Shown here: positions 55,012 to 64,000 of the stretch, in pieces
How positions within the stretch are numbered: the first letter of the stretch is position 1
How the letters are laid out: every line of letters begins with the position of its first letter
From: Actinoplanes regularis
GTDB lineage: Bacteria; Actinomycetota; Actinomycetes; Mycobacteriales; Micromonosporaceae
Length of the DNA stretch: 64,000 bases
Direction of reading: 5' to 3'
NCBI RefSeq assembly: GCF_900188005.1
Contig: NZ_FZNR01000002.1
Location: 496,001-560,000 of the forward strand
Position numbers and translations under genes: made by a program
Notes under the pieces: generated by a model
Database searches by the model: none
What the model saw: only the letters and a program-made list of their open reading frames with translations
What the model was told of the DNA's origin: nothing

Positions 55012-55665
55012 TCAGCCCCGAAGCTGTTCCTGTATCCACACCTCGGCCGACCGGCGGTACCGCAGTCGCACGTGCCGGCGGCCGGGGTCACCCTGCCAGA
55101 ATTCCACGCTGACCGGGTCGACCGCGTAGACCGCATGGCTCGCGGGAACGAAGCCGGGATCCGCCGCGAGCCGCTCCTCCGCCTCGGACCAGGCCCGCTC
55201 CTCGGCGGCGGGATCGGCGATCACGCCGCTCTGCGCGCCGATCATCGAGGCCAGCCGGGACCGCGGCGAACGGGACAGGAAGTCGGCGGTCGCGGCCGCC
55301 TCTCCAAGATCAACAACTCTTCCGCGTACGCGGACCTGCCGGCCCTGCTCCCGCCAGTGGAAGCCGAGCGCGGCGGCCGGGTTCGCCGCGAGCTGCCGCC
55401 CCTTGTCACTGTTCCGGTCGGTGGCGAAGTGCCAGCCGCGCTCGTCCAGCTCCCGCAGGACCAGGACCCGCACGTCCGGCAGCGCGTCCTCGTCCACGGT
55501 GCAGAGGCTCATCACGTGCGGTTCGCCGACCCCGGCCGCGACCGCCTCGCCGAACCAGCGCAGGAACAGCTCACGCGGTTCGGCCGGGACGTACCCGAGG
55601 TCGAAGCGCGGCAGTTCGCCCGCCATGATCGGCAGGCTGCGCGACAACCAGCTGACGTTGCCCAT
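55012..55665 (-). CDS. pdxH: Pyridoxamine 5'-phosphate oxidase family protein (PdxH)
   Basis: 217 residues. FMN-binding split barrel with VLVLRELDERGWHFATDRNSDKG, AAALGFHWREQGRQVRVRG, the SRSPRSRLASMIGAQS segment and C-terminal WQGDPGRRHVRLRYRR, all PdxH hallmarks. It makes pyridoxal phosphate, the cofactor of TrpB encoded just upstream. ATG at 55665 shares one base with the trpA stop codon, so it belongs to the trpCBA transcript. A slightly shorter start at MAGELPRF is possible. Confidence 0.9.
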   Translation of the reverse strand: MGNVSWLSRSLPIMAGELPRFDLGYVPAEPRELFLRWFGEAVAAGVGEPHVMSLCTVDEDALPDVRVLVLRELDERGWHFATDRNSDKGRQLAANPAAALGFHWREQGRQVRVRGRVVDLGEAAATADFLSRSPRSRLASMIGAQSGVIADPAAEERAWSEAEERLAADPGFVPASHAVYAVDPVSVEFWQGDPGRRHVRLRYRRSAEVWIQEQLRG

Positions 55666-56462
55666 CAGCGGCGGCGCACACCCTCCGCCAGTTCCGAGCT
55701 GAGCGCGCGCAGGCTGTCCAGCCCGGCCGCCCGGTCGGGAGCGTCAAGCACGCAGCGGATCAGCGCGCTGCCCACGATCACACCGTCGGCGAACGCGGCC
55801 ACCTCGGCGGCCTGCGCGCCGTTGCCGACACCCAGCCCGACGCCGACCGGCAGGTCCGGGTCGATCTTCCGGATCCGGGCGACCAGCTCGGGCGCCTGCG
55901 AGGAGACCGCGTTGCGGGCACCGGTGACACCCATCAGCGCGGTCGCGTAGACGAAGCCCCGGCAGTTCTCCAGGGTCATCGCGATCCGCTCGTCGGTCGA
56001 GCTCGGCGCGACCAGGAACGTCCGGTCGACCTTGTGCCGGTCCGAGGCCGCGATCCACTCGCTCGCCTCGTCCGGGATCAGGTCGGGCGTGATCAGCCCG
56101 GTGGCCCCGGCGGCGGCGAGATCACGGGCGAACGCGTCGACCCCGTACTTCTCGATCGGGTTCCAGTAGGTCATCAGCACGACCGTGGCGCCGGCCGACG
56201 CCACCGCCTCGATGATCTTCAGGGTGTCCCGGGTCCGGACCCCGTTCGCCAGCGCGATGTCGCTGGCCTTCTGGATCACCGGGCCGTCCATCACCGGATC
56301 GGAGTACGGCAGCTCGACCTCGATGACGTCGCAGCCGGCCTCGTGCATCGCGATCATCTGCTCGATGCTCCGGTCGACCGTGGGGAAACCGGCCGGCATG
56401 CAGCCGATCAGCACCGCGCGGTCCTCCGCCTTCGCCTCGGCGAACGTCTTGGCGATCGTCAC
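55665..56462 (-). CDS. trpA: Tryptophan synthase alpha subunit
   Basis: 265 residues. TIM barrel that cleaves indole-3-glycerol phosphate. Catalytic Glu and Asp lie in [25 protein letters not shown] and [12 protein letters not shown] form the phosphate loops. GTG at 56462 overlaps the trpB stop (GTGA). Confidence 0.96.
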   Translation of the reverse strand: MTIAKTFAEAKAEDRAVLIGCMPAGFPTVDRSIEQMIAMHEAGCDVIEVELPYSDPVMDGPVIQKASDIALANGVRTRDTLKIIEAVASAGATVVLMTYWNPIEKYGVDAFARDLAAAGATGLITPDLIPDEASEWIAASDRHKVDRTFLVAPSSTDERIAMTLENCRGFVYATALMGVTGARNAVSSQAPELVARIRKIDPDLPVGVGLGVGNGAQAAEVAAFADGVIVGSALIRCVLDAPDRAAGLDSLRALSSELAEGVRRR

Positions 56463-57706
56463 GTGTTCTCCCCGGGGACGACGGTCTCGGCCTTGTCGAG
56501 GATGCCGAAGTACGCGCCGGCGGTGTGCACGTCCTTGTCGCCGCGACCGGACAGGTTCACCACGATGGTCGGCGTGCGGCCCAGCTCCTCGCGCAGCCGC
56601 GGGACGATCTTCGCGACGCCGGCCAGGGCGTGCGAACTCTCGATCGCCGGGATGATCCCCTCGGTCCGGCAGAGCAGCTGGAACGCGGCCATCGCCTCGG
56701 CGTCGGTGACCGGCTCGTAGCTCGCCCGGCCGGTGTCGTGCAGCCAGGCGTGCTCCGGGCCGACACCCGGGTAGTCCAGACCGGCCGAGATCGAGTGCGA
56801 CTCGATCGTCTGCCCGTCCTCGTCCTGCAGCAGATAGGTGCGGTTGCCGTGCAGCACACCGACCGAGCCGCCGGTAATCGACGCCGCGTGCCGGCCGGTC
56901 TCCACGCCGTCGCCGCCGGCCTCGAAGCCGTACAGCCGGACACCCTCGTCGGGAACGAAGGCGTGGAAGATGCCGATCGCGTTGGAGCCGCCGCCGACGC
57001 AGGCCGCGACCGCGTCCGGCAGCCGGCCGAGCTGGTCCAGGCACTGCTGCCGGGCCTCGGTCCCGATCCCGCTGACGAAGTCGCGGACGATCTCCGGGAA
57101 CGGGTGCGGTCCGGCCGCGGTGCCGAGCAGGTAGTGCGTGGTCTCCACGGTGGAGACCCAGTCGCGCAGCGCCTCGTTCAGCGCGTCCTTCAGGGTGCGC
57201 GATCCGTTGGTCACCGGGACGACGGTGGCGCCGAGCATGCGCATCCGGGCCACGTTCAGCGCCTGCCGCTCGGTGTCGGTCTGACCCATGTAGACCACAC
57301 ACTCGAGGTCGAGCAGGGCGGCCGCGGTCGCGCTGGCGACGCCGTGCTGGCCGGCGCCGGTCTCGGCGATCACCCGGGGCTTGCCCATCCGCTTGGCGAG
57401 CAGCGCCTGGCCGAGCACGTTGCGCACCTTGTGGGCACCGGTGTGGTTCAGGTCCTCGCGCTTGAGCAGGATCTCCGCGCCGAGCGCCGCGGAGAGCCGG
57501 TTCGCCCGGTAGAGCAGCGACGGCGTGCCCGCGTAGTTCAGCAGCAGGTCCTTGAAGGTGGCCTGGAACTCCGGGTCGGTCTTGGCCGACCGGTACGCCG
57601 CCTCCAGCTCGTCCAGCGCCTTGATCAGCGCCTCCGGAACGAACCGGCCACCGTACTTACCGAAGTGGCCGGCGAGATCCGGCAGGGTCGCCGCTGGGCC
57701 GCTCAC
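56459..57706 (-). CDS. trpB: Tryptophan synthase beta subunit
   Basis: 415 residues. PLP enzyme that joins indole and serine. The Schiff-base Lys is in [22 protein letters not shown] and the phosphate-binding [10 protein letters not shown] are present. GTG at 57706 overlaps the trpC stop by four bases. Confidence 0.97.
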   Translation of the reverse strand: MSGPAATLPDLAGHFGKYGGRFVPEALIKALDELEAAYRSAKTDPEFQATFKDLLLNYAGTPSLLYRANRLSAALGAEILLKREDLNHTGAHKVRNVLGQALLAKRMGKPRVIAETGAGQHGVASATAAALLDLECVVYMGQTDTERQALNVARMRMLGATVVPVTNGSRTLKDALNEALRDWVSTVETTHYLLGTAAGPHPFPEIVRDFVSGIGTEARQQCLDQLGRLPDAVAACVGGGSNAIGIFHAFVPDEGVRLYGFEAGGDGVETGRHAASITGGSVGVLHGNRTYLLQDEDGQTIESHSISAGLDYPGVGPEHAWLHDTGRASYEPVTDAEAMAAFQLLCRTEGIIPAIESSHALAGVAKIVPRLREELGRTPTIVVNLSGRGDKDVHTAGAYFGILDKAETVVPGENT

Positions 57707-58560
57707 CGGACGGGCCGCGGGGTCGCGGGGTGATTGCCGGCGTTGACCAGCTCGGCCACCGCGTCGCGCGGCGACTTCTGGGTCACCAGCCCCTCGCCGA
57801 CCAGGACCGCGTCGGCGCCGGCCGACGCGTACCGGATCAGATCGTGCGGGCCACGGACGCCGGACTCGGCGATCTTCACAACGTTGTTCGGCAGACCGGG
57901 AGCGATCCGCTCGAAGACCGAGCGGTCCACCTCGAGGGTGCGCAGGTCCCGGGCGTTCACCCCGATGACCTTGGCGTTCGCCTCCAGTGCCCGGTCCGCC
58001 TCCTCCTCGTTGTGCACCTCGACGAGCGCGGTCATCCCCAGCGACTCGATCCGCTCGAGAAGGCCGACCAGCGCGTTCTGCTCCAGCGCGGCGACGATCA
58101 GCAGCACCATGTCGGCGCCGTGGGCCCGCGCCTCGTGCACCTGGTAGCTGGAGATCACGAAGTCCTTGCGCAGCACCGGCACCTTGACCGCGGCACGGAC
58201 GGCGTCGAGGTCGTCCAGCGAGCCGCCGAACCAGCGGCCCTCGGTGAGCACACTGATGCAGCGGGCGCCGCCCGCCGCGTACTCACCGGCGAGCTCCGCC
58301 GGGTCGGGGATGTCGGCGAGCGCGCCCTTGGACGGCGACGACCGCTTCACCTCGGCGATCACGGCCACGCCGGGCTTGCGGAGCGCCGCGTACGCGTCGA
58401 TCGCCGGCGGCGCCGCCGCGGCGAGCTCACGCACCTGCTCCAACGGAATCCGCGCCTGACGTGCCGCTACGTCCTCACGTACGCCAGCGAGGATCTCCTC
58501 GAGTACGTTCTGCGGCCGTGCTGGGCCGCCACTGCCTGCTTCCGCCTGATCGGATGTCAC
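57703..58560 (-). CDS. trpC: Indole-3-glycerol phosphate synthase
   Basis: 285 residues. TIM barrel with [13 protein letters not shown] (catalytic Lys), [23 protein letters not shown] and [13 protein letters not shown] at 58560 follows GGGGAG; the frame is open upstream but family length fits this start. It is the first gene of trpC-trpB-trpA-pdxH. Confidence 0.96.
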   Translation of the reverse strand: MTSDQAEAGSGGPARPQNVLEEILAGVREDVAARQARIPLEQVRELAAAAPPAIDAYAALRKPGVAVIAEVKRSSPSKGALADIPDPAELAGEYAAGGARCISVLTEGRWFGGSLDDLDAVRAAVKVPVLRKDFVISSYQVHEARAHGADMVLLIVAALEQNALVGLLERIESLGMTALVEVHNEEEADRALEANAKVIGVNARDLRTLEVDRSVFERIAPGLPNNVVKIAESGVRGPHDLIRYASAGADAVLVGEGLVTQKSPRDAVAELVNAGNHPATPRPVR

Positions 58561-58880
58561 GGAATGACTCCCCTCTCCGGGTGTCTTCCGCCCGATGCTA
58601 GGAGGTCCGGCCGGTCGCCGGGCTCCCGGGGTATGGCGCGCCTCACGAGGTGGGCTGGGGCATAATGCCAGGCTGCTCGGTCCGTATGTCGGTTCGCTCA
58701 CATCGGGTGAACGAGCCTCACCCCGTTGAACTGGGGCGCCTCCACCGAACGGCCCAACGCCACGCTCCGTTGACGACCATGTCACCGTGCGGAAATACGA
58801 CTCCGGCATCCTATTGCTCGGGCAGACTTGTGCACGGCGTAGACGACGCTGCCACCCGGACAATGATGTGGAGTCGAGCG
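58561..58880. other. Divergent region between trpC and a small gene
   Basis: 320 bp. On the minus strand TAGCAT at 58601-58596 may be a trpC -10 element. The near-palindrome GGCATAATGCC lies at 58659-58669. I searched for a leader peptide with tandem Trp codons and found none, so classical attenuation is not supported. On the plus strand TTGACG is at 58770. Confidence 0.4.
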
Positions 58881-59159
58881 ATGGCCACTGACCAGACCCC
58901 TCAGACAGCCGGTTTCGCCGAGGTCTCGCGGACCCTGGTCGCCATCGCCGCCGAGGTCGTCACCGGCGTTCAGCGGGCTGTCGTGGGTCCGGACAACATG
59001 CGCACCGCCCAGGACAACGCGTGGTCCGCGATCCAGGCGGACCGGGCCCTCGCCGTGGCCCGCGCCGAGACCAGCCGGGCGGCGGCCGCGATCGTCGCCA
59101 CCAGACCCCAGCGACCGGCCCGCCGATCGACCCGGACCGTGGCCGCCCGGGTCCGCTGA
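58881..59159 (+). CDS. Small Ala/Arg-rich protein of unknown function
   Basis: 92 residues, mostly helical by composition ([39 protein letters not shown]), with an Arg-rich C-terminus. ATG at 58881 follows GGAG by seven bases. It faces against the trp genes and separates trpC-B-A from trpE and the Trp-associated membrane protein. Strong codon bias supports it being real, but I recognise no family. Confidence 0.68.
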   Translation: MATDQTPQTAGFAEVSRTLVAIAAEVVTGVQRAVVGPDNMRTAQDNAWSAIQADRALAVARAETSRAAAAIVATRPQRPARRSTRTVAARVR

Positions 59160-59184
59160 CCGCACGGACCGGGCGGAAAATCCG

Positions 59185-59733
59185 TCAAACGGTCGGATCG
59201 TCCCCGCGGTCCAGTGCGTCCCAGGCCGCCCGGTTGTCGGCCGGCTCCAGCTCCGAGCTCTCCCGGCGCACGGTGGCCGCCGTGGCGGGTGTCCGCTCGT
59301 ACCGGGAGGACATCGCCGCCCACTGATGACCGTGGCGTGCGGCGAGGAACCCACCCGCGGCGATCGCGACACCGCCCAGGACGCAGGCCACCGGCCAGGA
59401 CCACGCCCCGGCACCGGCCTCGCCGGCCGCCAGACCGCTCCGGGCCAGGATCGCGCCCACCACGACGCCCGCCCCGGCCAGCGTCAGCAGCCCGCCCACC
59501 ACCCGCCGGAACACGCCCCTGGTGGCCAGCAGCGCACCGGCTCCGGCCAGCGCGACCACCGCCAGGCCGATCAGCCAGGGCTGCTCGTCGGCGCCGGTCC
59601 GCGCGGTGCTCAGGTCGGAGAGGCCGGCGCGGTGCTCGACGGTCAGCGACCACGTACGGGTGACCGCGTAGAGGGTCAGCCCGGCCCCGGCCAGGCAGGC
59701 CACGATCGCGGCCAGGTGCGAGCGGCGGTTCAC
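59185..59733 (-). CDS. Trp biosynthesis-associated membrane protein
   Basis: 182 residues with four helices (about 8-25, 52-70, 78-96, 108-130). The conserved C-terminal motif WAAMSSRYER and the ending AAWDALDRGDDPT match the actinobacterial family found between trpE and trpC (TIGR02234 type). GTG at 59733 overlaps the trpE stop (GTGA). Function unknown; its conserved place suggests a role in tryptophan or precursor handling. Confidence 0.9.
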   Translation of the reverse strand: MNRRSHLAAIVACLAGAGLTLYAVTRTWSLTVEHRAGLSDLSTARTGADEQPWLIGLAVVALAGAGALLATRGVFRRVVGGLLTLAGAGVVVGAILARSGLAAGEAGAGAWSWPVACVLGGVAIAAGGFLAARHGHQWAAMSSRYERTPATAATVRRESSELEPADNRAAWDALDRGDDPTV

Positions 59734-61238
59734 CGGGCGGCGCGCAGCGTCTCGGCGGCGGCGATCGCGGCCAGGACCGCGGCGGCCTTGTTCCGGGTCT
59801 CCTGCTCCTCGGCGGCCGGGTCGGAGTCGGCGACGATGCCGGCGCCCGCGCCGACGTACGCGACACCGTCCTTGACCAGCGCGGTCCGGATCGCGATGGC
59901 CATGTCCATGTCGCCGGCGAAGCCGAAGTAGCCGACCGTGCCGCCGTAGAGGCCACGACGGGTCGGCTCCAGCTCCTCGATGATCTCCATGGCCCGGACC
60001 TTGGGCGCGCCGGAGAGGGTGCCCGCCGGGAACGTCGCCGCGAGGGCGTCGAACGCGCTCCGGTCCGCGCGCAGCTTGCCGACCACGGTCGACACGATGT
60101 GCATGACGTGGCTATACCGCTCGATCCGGGCGAATTCCGGCACCTCGACAGTGCCCGGCTCGCAGACCCGGCCAAGGTCGTTGCGGCCGAGGTCGACCAG
60201 CATGACGTGCTCCGAGCGCTCCTTCGGGTCGGCGAGCAGCTCGGCGGCGAGCGCGGCGTCCTGCTCCGGGGTGGCGCCCCGCCAGCGCGTGCCGGCGATC
60301 GGGTGCAGCAGGGCGGTCCGGTTCGCGCTGACCTTGAGGTGCGCCTCCGGCGAGGAGCCGACGATGTCGAAGTCGTCGAAGCGGAGCAGGTACATGTACG
60401 GGCTCGGATTGGTGGCCCGCAGCACCCGGTAGATGTCCAGCGCGTTGGCGTCGGTGGGCCGCTCGAACCGCTGGGCGACCACGATCTGGAAGCACTCGCC
60501 GGCCCGGATCGCCTCCTTGGCCCGCTCGACCGCCTTCTGGTAGTCGCCGGGCGCGGTCCGGCTGACGGGCTCACCGGCGGGCGAGCGGACCACGGTGGAG
60601 ACCATCGGCGGGGTGGGGCGGGACAGCGCGGTGGTCATCGCGTCCAGCCGGCCGACCGCGTGGTGGTAGGCCGCGCGGCGGGCCGCGTCGTCGGCGTCCT
60701 CGGCCAGCACCGCGTTCGCGACCAGCAGCGCCGAGCCGTCGTGGTGATCCAGCACCACCAGGTCGGTGGCGAGCATCATGCCCAGCTCGGGCAGGGGCAG
60801 GTCGTCGTCGGCGGTGGCGGGCAGCCGCTCGAACCGGCGGACCAGGTCGTAGCTGAGGTAGCCGACCATGCCGCCGGTCAGCGGGGGGAGATCGGCCGTG
60901 GGCGCGGCGCCGCCGGTCAGCGCGGCCACCGTCTCGTGCAGGGCCACGACCGGATCGCCACCCAGGGGTACGCCGTCCGGGGGTGTGCCGAGCCACTCGG
61001 CCTGCCCGTCCTTCTCGACCAGCGTCGCGGCGCTGCGCACCCCGATGAAGGAGTAGCGCGACCAGGCCAGCCCCTGCTCGGCCGACTCGAGCAGGAAGGT
61101 GCCCGGCCCGCCGGCCAGCTTGGTGTAGACGCCGACCGGGGTCTCGCCGTCGGCGAGCAGCTTGCGGGTGACTGGTACGACGCGGCTCTTCGCCGCGACG
61201 AACCCGGCCTCGTCCGGGAACGTGACTCCGCTGGTCAC
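59730..61238 (-). CDS. trpE: Anthranilate synthase component I
   Basis: 502 residues. Converts chorismate to anthranilate. The feedback-inhibition motif LLES is present ([10 protein letters not shown]), and the catalytic core shows [41 protein letters not shown] and [15 protein letters not shown] at 61238 overlaps the hisI stop. The glutaminase subunit (trpG) is not in the window. Confidence 0.97.
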   Translation of the reverse strand: MTSGVTFPDEAGFVAAKSRVVPVTRKLLADGETPVGVYTKLAGGPGTFLLESAEQGLAWSRYSFIGVRSAATLVEKDGQAEWLGTPPDGVPLGGDPVVALHETVAALTGGAAPTADLPPLTGGMVGYLSYDLVRRFERLPATADDDLPLPELGMMLATDLVVLDHHDGSALLVANAVLAEDADDAARRAAYHHAVGRLDAMTTALSRPTPPMVSTVVRSPAGEPVSRTAPGDYQKAVERAKEAIRAGECFQIVVAQRFERPTDANALDIYRVLRATNPSPYMYLLRFDDFDIVGSSPEAHLKVSANRTALLHPIAGTRWRGATPEQDAALAAELLADPKERSEHVMLVDLGRNDLGRVCEPGTVEVPEFARIERYSHVMHIVSTVVGKLRADRSAFDALAATFPAGTLSGAPKVRAMEIIEELEPTRRGLYGGTVGYFGFAGDMDMAIAIRTALVKDGVAYVGAGAGIVADSDPAAEEQETRNKAAAVLAAIAAAETLRAAR

Positions 61239-61609
61239 CGGGCCTCCAGAGCCGAGACGGGCAACTCGTCGGAGAAGCAGTTGTGCGCGCCGGTGTGGCA
61301 GGCCGCCCCGGTCTGCTCGACGGTGACCAGCAGCGCGTCCCCGTCGCAGTCCAGCGCCACCCGCCGGACGGACTGGTGGTGGCCGGAGGTGGCGCCCTTC
61401 ACCCAGTACTCCTGGCGACTGCGGGACCAGTAGGTGGCCCGGCCGGTGGTCAGCGTGCGGTGCAGCGCCTCGGCGTCCATCCAGGCGAGCATCAGCACCT
61501 CCCCGGTGCCGTGCTCCTGGACGATCGCGGCGACCAGGCCGTCGGGAGTGCGCTTGAGCCTGGCGACGATCGCCGCGTCGAGGGACGTCTCTGCATCTGA
61601 TACGGGCAC
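61235..61609 (-). CDS. hisI: Phosphoribosyl-AMP cyclohydrolase
   Basis: 124 residues. Zinc enzyme of histidine biosynthesis; [27 protein letters not shown], and the metal-binding LDCDGDALL plus CHTGAHNCF are all family motifs. GTG at 61609 follows GGGAGAG at about 11 bases. Cotranscribed with trpE through a GTGA overlap, which links two pathways that share PRPP. Confidence 0.95.
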   Translation of the reverse strand: MPVSDAETSLDAAIVARLKRTPDGLVAAIVQEHGTGEVLMLAWMDAEALHRTLTTGRATYWSRSRQEYWVKGATSGHHQSVRRVALDCDGDALLVTVEQTGAACHTGAHNCFSDELPVSALEAR

Positions 61610-61830
61610 GAGACCGATTCTCTCCCATCCCCGCGGAAGATTCGCAGCGCCCGTCCCACGGTTCGGCGGGGGCCCCACGATCCGGGCACAGGGGATGTGC
61701 CGGGCCGATCGGGACGGTACCGTCGGCGGGGCGCCGCACTGCCCTAGATGCCCCGGCGCCCGCCGCCGGTGTGTCTGCGCAGCTCCTCTGAGCCCCGGTG
61801 GGCGCGCCTTGCGACGGGAGTGGTTTACCG

Positions 61831-63693
61831 ATGGACCCGACGTCCAGCCCCGACAACGCCCGGCCCGCACCCGGACTCGCCCGTTTCTGGCAGGTGCGTC
61901 CGGATTCGGATTCCGTGCCGGGTCATCCACCAGCCGAAGCGGCGCCGGAGGCGGAGATGGTGTCGCTCGGCTCCCGCCGGGCCGCCGAGCCGCTGGAGGT
62001 CGCTCTCCCGCCGCTCCCCACCGACCTGCTCACCGGGTCGTCGCTGGCCTTCGGCGCCAGGCCGGTGTCCCCGTTCGGACCGGTCGCCTCGACCCGCGGC
62101 CCGCAGGGCCCCGGCGGACCCAACGGCTTCCACGGCGACCCGGGCGACCTGCCATCGAGCGATCCGTTCGGCCTGCACCGCGCCGCGAACCGCGGCTCCG
62201 GCCCGGCCCGCGACCAACGGCCACCGGTCCAGCGGCACGGCGATTCTGATCACTCGGTCCCTTCGGACCACGAGCCGGAGGCTGGTCAGGACGTAGAGTC
62301 CCAGGAGCCCGAGGCCGACGCACCGGGCCGGGAGACCACTTTCGGGGGATTCCGGCTCGGCGGTACCGGGCGCTTCCTCTTCGGTGGCCGAGCCCCGGAC
62401 GCGCAACCGGGCGTCAACGGGCACGCCATCGAGGCGGAGACATCGGCCGCGGAGGAGACCCGGGTCGCCGAACCCGGCGACGTCCAGGTCGCCGAGCCAC
62501 CGGCCGACGAGGAGTCCGTCGGTACGACACCGGTGGACGAGCCGCCGGACGACCCGTCGCCGGAGGCCGGTCAGGACACCGCCGACGAGGCGGTTCCACG
62601 CGACGAGAACGGACGTGAGGAAATGAACGGACGGGCTGGAGCCCCCGGGTACGCGCAGGCCGGCGAGGCGGCGGGCCCGGACGAGGCGCCCGTGACGGAC
62701 AACCCGCTCGACGAGCCGGGCGCCGTCTCCGGCTGGGCGTCGGTCCCGGTGCCGCCCACCTCGGGCGGCCCGGCCGGCCCGGTCTCCGGCGCGCCGGTGT
62801 CGCCGGGCTACGCGCCCGCGCCGTACCTGGCGACCGACTTCACCCCGGACCACCCGGCCGGCGCCCTGGACCAGCCCGAGCAGGGTCAGGACCAGTCGGC
62901 CCCGGCGCCGCTCGACCCGGCCGCCTCCGCGGCTCCGGTCTCCCCGGCCCAGCCGTCCGCGCCGGCCACCGGCTCGGCCACCGTGCCGATGCCGGAGCTG
63001 CAGTTCCCGGTGATGCCGCCGCTGCCCACCCCGCAGATCCCGGCCAGCCGCGCCCCGATGGACCTGCCGCCGGCCCCGGAGACCGGGTTCGCGTTCGGCT
63101 CGCCCGCCACCACCGGGTACAGCCTGGGCCGCTCCGGCGAGGTCTACGGGGTCGCCTCGGTGACCCCGGCCGGCCCGTCCGCGCCGCAGGCCGGCTCGGT
63201 CACCCCGCCGCCGCTCGAGTTCCAGCCGTTCCCGGAGTCCGGCCTGGCCGGCGTCTCGGTGGGCGACCTCGGCCGCGGCCTGACCGACGAGGAGTCGCGC
63301 CCGGCGGCCCGCCGCTCTGCCAGCCTGGAGGACGCCGAGCCGGTCCGCCGGCCGGGCCGGCGCGCGGCACGCGACGAGGACGATCTCGACGCCGAGCCGG
63401 CCGCCGGTGAGGAGCCGGCGACCATCCGGGCCACCATCTGGGACGACGACGCCGCGCGGCACTTCCGGGCCGCCTGGCACGAGGTGAAGGCCGAGTTCGT
63501 CGACGACCCGGTGAACGCGCTGACCCGGGCACACGACCTGCTCACCGACGCGGTGAACGAGCTGACCGAGGTGCTGCTCGCCGAGCGGGACGAGCTGGAC
63601 CCGCTGCGCGGCACCGGCACGACGGACACCGAGAGCATGCGGATGGCGATGCGCAACTACCGAGAGTTCCTGGACCGGATCCTCTCGCTGTAA
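61831..63693 (+). CDS. Long Pro/Ala/Glu-rich disordered protein with conserved C-terminus
   Basis: 620 residues. About 530 residues are low-complexity and probably disordered, rich in Pro, Ala, Gly and acidic residues, with no signal peptide or membrane helix. The last 85 residues are predicted helical and ordered ([40 protein letters not shown]). This domain resembles a C-terminal region common in actinobacterial hypothetical proteins; I do not know its function. ATG at 61831 follows GGGAG by ten bases. Strong terminator follows. Confidence 0.82.
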   Translation: MDPTSSPDNARPAPGLARFWQVRPDSDSVPGHPPAEAAPEAEMVSLGSRRAAEPLEVALPPLPTDLLTGSSLAFGARPVSPFGPVASTRGPQGPGGPNGFHGDPGDLPSSDPFGLHRAANRGSGPARDQRPPVQRHGDSDHSVPSDHEPEAGQDVESQEPEADAPGRETTFGGFRLGGTGRFLFGGRAPDAQPGVNGHAIEAETSAAEETRVAEPGDVQVAEPPADEESVGTTPVDEPPDDPSPEAGQDTADEAVPRDENGREEMNGRAGAPGYAQAGEAAGPDEAPVTDNPLDEPGAVSGWASVPVPPTSGGPAGPVSGAPVSPGYAPAPYLATDFTPDHPAGALDQPEQGQDQSAPAPLDPAASAAPVSPAQPSAPATGSATVPMPELQFPVMPPLPTPQIPASRAPMDLPPAPETGFAFGSPATTGYSLGRSGEVYGVASVTPAGPSAPQAGSVTPPPLEFQPFPESGLAGVSVGDLGRGLTDEESRPAARRSASLEDAEPVRRPGRRAARDEDDLDAEPAAGEEPATIRATIWDDDAARHFRAAWHEVKAEFVDDPVNALTRAHDLLTDAVNELTEVLLAERDELDPLRGTGTTDTESMRMAMRNYREFLDRILSL

Positions 63694-63705
63694 GGCTCGA
63701 CCTGG

Positions 63706-63745
63706 AAAAGGCGGGCGGCCCCCGGCACGGGGCCGCCCGCCTTTT
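63706..63745 (+). terminator. Strong intrinsic terminator
   Basis: AAAAGGCGGGCGGCCCC (63706-63722) and its exact complement (63729-63745) form a 17-bp stem, loop CGGCAC, ending in TTTT. Follows the gene at 61831-63693 by 12 bp and may act in both directions. Confidence 0.93.
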
Positions 63746-63845
63746 CGCTACCCCGCGCTCCGCGGCACCGGAGGGCGGGGCGAACGGGATCCCGCCACCC
63801 GACGGCGGCAGAAGGTGGGCGACGGGATCCCGGGCTCTGTGGAGA

Positions 63846-64000
63846 TCAGGCGGCGGCGCACCGGCGGCAGAGGATCGGGTGCAGCAGATGCGCCAGGTCG
63901 TGGCGGTCGGTGACCGGGCGCGGGAACGCCAGGCGGGCGCTGCGGCCGTTCATCCGGACCAGGAACCCGTACCGGTCCAGGCGCACCACGCGGGGCTCGT
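63846..64000 (-). CDS. C-terminal end of an unknown gene (partial)
   Basis: Reading in from the right edge on the minus strand, the last 50 residues include VVRLDRYGFLVRMNGRSARL, then FPRPVTDRHDLAHLLHPILC and end RRCAAA with stop TGA at 63848-63846. The pattern resembles the C-terminus of DUF2470-like actinobacterial proteins, with a terminal CRRC, but that is a weak match from memory. Too little is present to say more. Confidence 0.6.
   Translation of the reverse strand, partial: EPRVVRLDRYGFLVRMNGRSARLAFPRPVTDRHDLAHLLHPILCRRCAAA

Noticed and set aside
58561..58740. Trp attenuator before trpC
   Set aside because: No short ORF with consecutive TGG codons and no paired terminator hairpin was found on the minus strand.

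Overview
The window is a GC-rich, gene-dense actinobacterial chromosome segment, most likely from the Micromonosporaceae (Actinoplanes-like). Support comes from the codon bias, frequent GTG starts, GTGA/ATGA stop-start overlaps, a mycothiol-dependent isomerase family gene, a SigE-type sigma factor, an actinobacterial S1 protein with a Ser/acidic tail, a CoaE-GrpB fusion, and a conserved housekeeping order (uvrB, coaE, rpsA, polA, branched-chain amino acid transporter, ANTAR regulator, pyk, gltBD, lgt, trp genes). I see no prophage, insertion sequence, CRISPR array or biosynthetic cluster.

Layout. 1-3.5 kb: 5' end of uvrA with a LexA-like box, a large membrane protein, and rsgA preceded by a tiny upstream ORF with a perfect Shine-Dalgarno. 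3.5-10 kb: a mycothiol-dependent isomerase-like protein and an MBL hydrolase. Next comes an fkbM-type methyltransferase next to a LuxR-type two-component system; the two units share a 40-bp promoter motif. A DUF1023 hydrolase and an acyltransferase follow. 10-14.2 kb: sigma factor with a probable partner membrane protein, typA, and a lytic transglycosylase lipoprotein. 14.2-20 kb: a divergent ribosomal protein L11 paralog, a ClpP-like protein without its catalytic His and Asp, an HxlR regulator with a hydrolase, TerC behind a yybP-ykoY-type leader, a monooxygenase-domain protein and a small membrane protein. 20-31 kb: uvrB, coaE-grpB, rpsA, a methyltransferase, an ArsR regulator and polA. 30.6-40 kb: a polar amino acid ABC transporter, then a branched-chain one whose LivH permease carries an extra exported domain. 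40-51 kb: ANTAR regulator, an odd tRNA with anticodon CAA, a membrane protein, tesB-pyk and gltBD. 51-64 kb: GNAT protein, FAD monooxygenase, lgt, pdxH, trpA-trpB-trpC, then (split off by an opposing small gene) a Trp-associated membrane protein, trpE and hisI, and finally a long disordered protein and a partial gene.

The most unusual property is architectural. At eight places the DNA just downstream of stop codons consists of degenerate tandem repeats (17-103 bp units, a different sequence each time). In at least five of them the array is in register with a copy that contains the stop codon and last codons of the neighbouring gene. No such array lies in the divergent promoter regions. This looks like a recurrent process or function acting at 3' ends of genes.

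How the genes work together: gltBD, hisI, trp genes and two amino acid importers form an amino acid supply block. uvrA, uvrB and polA cover nucleotide excision repair. rpsA, rsgA, typA and the L11 paralog cover the ribosome. Several units (histidine kinase/response regulator, sigma/membrane protein, HxlR/hydrolase, TerC/riboswitch) carry their own visible control elements.
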